Part shown: in pieces, positions 5,805-7,975 of the stretch
Layout: each line of letters opens with the position of its first letter
How positions within the stretch are numbered: position 1 is the stretch's first letter
Source: Burkholderiales bacterium
GTDB lineage: Bacteria > Pseudomonadota > Gammaproteobacteria > Burkholderiales > UBA11063
Assembly: GCA_020697025.1 (NCBI GenBank)
Contig: JAJFBO010000037.1
Coordinates: forward strand, 1-7,975
Reading direction: 5' to 3'
DNA length: 7,975 nucleotides
Notes under the pieces: model-generated
The model's input: the letters and a program-made list of their open reading frames with translations, nothing else
What the model was told of the DNA's origin: nothing
The model's database searches: none
Made by a program: the position numbers and the translations under genes

Positions 5805-7253
5805 TTAACCTGTAATGACTCGCAAACAATAATTCATTAAATATTCAGGTATAATCCCCAGTACCAGTAATGATAAGCCATTAAGCACTAATACTGTTTT
5901 GCTTAATAAACAATTATCCGCAGTAATAATTTCTACTTCCTGTTCATCAAAATACATAACTTTTACTATACGCAGGTAATAGAAAGCAGCAATTAAAGAC
6001 ATAATTACTATAAAAATGGCGCTACGTAAGAAACCAGCTGCAATTAATGCTTCTAAAATTTTTAACTTGGCATAAAATCCAACTAATGGCGGGACCCCAG
6101 CTAAAGAAAACATTACTAAAAGTAAAATCCCGGCATATATAGGATGAGATTTATTTAAGCCTTTTAAATCTTCAATTTTCTCACACTCATATTTATTACG
6201 GGATAACATTAAAAGAGCGCCAAACCCAGCCAAAGATGTAAGCACATAAGTAACTATATAAAAAATAATTGCTGATAAACCATCTACACTGAACGTCATT
6301 AAACCAAAAGCTATAAAACCCATTTGAGCGATGGCCGAGTATCCAAGCATCCGCTTAATATTAGTTTGGGCTATCGCAACAATATTACCTACAAATAAAG
6401 ATAAAAATGCCAGTACTGACAACATAAGCGACCAATGCGGACCAAGTACGCTTAAGCCACCCACTAAAAAGCGTATAATAAATACTACAGAAGCTAATTT
6501 GGTAACAGTACCAATAATAGTAGTAACTGCCAATGTAGAACCTTCATATACATCAGGCACCCACATATGGAAAGGAACCAGACCTAACTTGAACGTTAAT
6601 CCAGAAACTATAAATACTAAACCAAAAACCAAAGATGGACTATTTATATGATTTTGCGTTAATTGTGTAATTTCTTGAAAAACAATTTCTAGCTGTAGAT
6701 TACCGTTAGTAGCTCCATATATAAATGAAATACCATACAGCAGCAAACCTGACGATAATGCTCCCAATATAAAAAATTTCATTGCTGCTTCAGTAGACTT
6801 CACGTTATCCCGATCAATAGCTACTAGACCATACAAGGCTAATGACAATAATTCTAAGCCAACGTACAAAATCAATAAATTATCTGCTGATATCATGACT
6901 AACATGCCTAATATAGCAAATAGATAAATTGCGTATAATTCGCCTTTTAATAGCTGTTTGTCAATAACATAACGCTTTATATATAATAACACCATGATAC
7001 CTGAAATGTAGGTGAACAGCTTCATACCCTGAGCCATGCTATCTAATATAAACATATTATTAAAAGCTAATTGAACTTTTCCTGGTGTATAGACATATAT
7101 TTGTAGAATAAAACCACCAATTAAAGTTAGAAATGTCCAGATTGTATTTACTGCTTTCTTTTTTTCATTTATAAAAGCATCAATTAATAACATTATTACC
7201 AGCATTACAGTGACAAAAATTTCAGGAATTGCTGCAAATAAACTAATATTCAT
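5805..7253 (-). CDS. nuoN: NADH-quinone oxidoreductase subunit N
   Basis: This is one of the three antiporter-like membrane subunits of respiratory complex I (NADH to quinone, coupled to proton pumping across the inner membrane). It is 482 aa, close to the 485 aa of E. coli NuoN, with about 14 hydrophobic helices. Conserved channel residues are in place: Glu134 in GLELLSL, Lys159 in TEAAMKF, Lys222 in TFKLGLVPFHMW (with His229), Lys252 in GTVTKLASVV and Lys396 in GFYAKLKI; these match E. coli E133, K158, K217, K247 and K395. The motif NIKRMLGYSAIAQMGF (298-313) is also typical. The ATG at 7253 has AAAGG about 10 nt upstream. The gene follows nuoM after a 59-nt gap in the usual nuoM-nuoN order and is followed after 4 nt by the Sel1-repeat gene. 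Confidence 0.97.
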   Translation of the reverse strand: MNISLFAAIPEIFVTVMLVIMLLIDAFINEKKKAVNTIWTFLTLIGGFILQIYVYTPGKVQLAFNNMFILDSMAQGMKLFTYISGIMVLLYIKRYVIDKQLLKGELYAIYLFAILGMLVMISADNLLILYVGLELLSLALYGLVAIDRDNVKSTEAAMKFFILGALSSGLLLYGISFIYGATNGNLQLEIVFQEITQLTQNHINSPSLVFGLVFIVSGLTFKLGLVPFHMWVPDVYEGSTLAVTTIIGTVTKLASVVFIIRFLVGGLSVLGPHWSLMLSVLAFLSLFVGNIVAIAQTNIKRMLGYSAIAQMGFIAFGLMTFSVDGLSAIIFYIVTYVLTSLAGFGALLMLSRNKYECEKIEDLKGLNKSHPIYAGILLLVMFSLAGVPPLVGFYAKLKILEALIAAGFLRSAIFIVIMSLIAAFYYLRIVKVMYFDEQEVEIITADNCLLSKTVLVLNGLSLLVLGIIPEYLMNYCLRVITG

Positions 7254-7312
7254 ATATACTGTACCTTTAATAAACTATTTCAACCAATATTTACATGGTC
7301 ATAATGTGTAAA

Positions 7313-7975
7313 CTATTTTATTCCTAGCTTGGAATTAGCCACTTGAATTATTAGGTCTTTTACCCCTATTTGCATTTTTGCAACAAACATTTCAGGATAA
7401 ACACCCATAGCAATTACTGCAACTGCCAAAACAAATAAAACTATAAATTCTGAAATATTAATATCTTTCATTGCTGCTACATGTTTATTATTGACTTCAC
7501 CAAATACTACCCGTTTATACATCCAAAGCGTATAAGCCGCACCTATTATCATAATAGTAGCTGCAAAAAATGCATAAATGAATTTAGTTTGTACTGCACC
7601 CATAATTACCATAAATTCACCAACAAAACCAGATGTTCCAGGCAATCCAGAATTAGCCATAGAAAATAACATAAAAAAAGCTGCAAAAACAGGCATCTTT
7701 GTGGCAACCCCTCCATAATCAGCTATATTCCTGGAATGAACCCGGTCATACATTACACCAATACACATAAACATTGCTGCAGAAATAAACCCATGAGAAA
7801 TCATTTGTACAATGGCGCCTTGTACTGCCCAACTATTTAATAGATAGTGTCCAGCAAATAAAAATGAACCTAATGTAACAAACCCCATATGTGAGATAGA
7901 TGAATATGCAACTAAACGCTTCATATCTTTTTGAACAATACTTACAAAGCCAATATAGACAATAGCAATCAAGGA
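7313..7975 (-). CDS. nuoM: NADH-quinone oxidoreductase subunit M, 5' part missing
   Basis: This is the C-terminal 220 residues of an antiporter-like proton-channel subunit of complex I; the frame runs through the right edge, so no start is visible. A TTG at 7970-7972 is an internal Leu codon, since similarity to NuoM continues across it. E. coli NuoM is 509 aa, so somewhat more than half of the protein lies outside. Visible landmarks are QKDMKRLVAYSSISHMGF and QMISHGF, whose histidines match E. coli H322 and H348. GTSGFVGEFM contains the glutamate equivalent to E. coli E407, the end of the channel in helix 12. The key Glu144, Lys234 and Lys265 positions are beyond the window. The gene ends with TAG 59 nt before nuoN. 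All visible features indicate an intact subunit. Confidence 0.96.
   Translation of the reverse strand, partial: SLIAIVYIGFVSIVQKDMKRLVAYSSISHMGFVTLGSFLFAGHYLLNSWAVQGAIVQMISHGFISAAMFMCIGVMYDRVHSRNIADYGGVATKMPVFAAFFMLFSMANSGLPGTSGFVGEFMVIMGAVQTKFIYAFFAATIMIIGAAYTLWMYKRVVFGEVNNKHVAAMKDINISEFIVLFVLAVAVIAMGVYPEMFVAKMQIGVKDLIIQVANSKLGIK

Noticed and set aside
7970..7972. TTG as the start of the nuoM piece
   Set aside because: NuoM similarity continues through this codon to the window edge, and a 219-aa NuoM would lack most of its channel helices; it is an internal Leu codon.

Overview
The window is strongly AT-rich and looks like a chromosomal segment from a gammaproteobacterium, perhaps a host-associated or Francisella/Legionellales-like lineage. 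That placement rests on overall gene character (dusA, a proteobacterial-type nuoM-nuoN tail, a secreted Sel1-repeat protein, low GC) and is not a firm taxonomic call. Most of the window is conserved housekeeping sequence. I see no CRISPR array, transposase, integrase, rRNA or obvious defence system.

Left part (1-2249, minus strand): an APC-superfamily permease is followed after 23 nt by a thiamine pyrophosphokinase that runs off the left edge. The pair looks like one transcription unit, which makes the permease a candidate importer of thiamine or a related compound. A short AT-rich divergent promoter region separates it from dusA (plus strand, 2374-3351), the tRNA-dihydrouridine synthase A gene.

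Middle (3352-4930): dusA converges on a minus-strand tRNA cluster read in the order Met(CAU)-Thr(UGU)-Phe(GAA). The cluster is driven by a perfect-consensus sigma-70 promoter (TTGACA, 17 nt, TATAAT) and all three tRNA precursors have complementary leader and trailer sequences. Upstream of the cluster lies an orphan gene for a secreted, tryptophan-rich, four-cysteine protein that I do not recognise, with its own likely extended -10 promoter and intrinsic terminator. A roughly 300-nt gene-free stretch upstream of it contains an isolated imperfect hairpin.

Right part (4931-7975, minus strand): the distal end of a respiratory complex I operon. It holds the C-terminal part of nuoM (cut by the right edge), complete nuoN, and then, only 4 nt after the nuoN stop, a gene for an exported protein with one TPR-like unit and five Sel1-like repeats. 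The tight coupling of this Sel1 protein to nuoN, the permease-TPK pair and the unrecognised secreted protein are the least ordinary parts. I did not find a clearly new multi-gene system.
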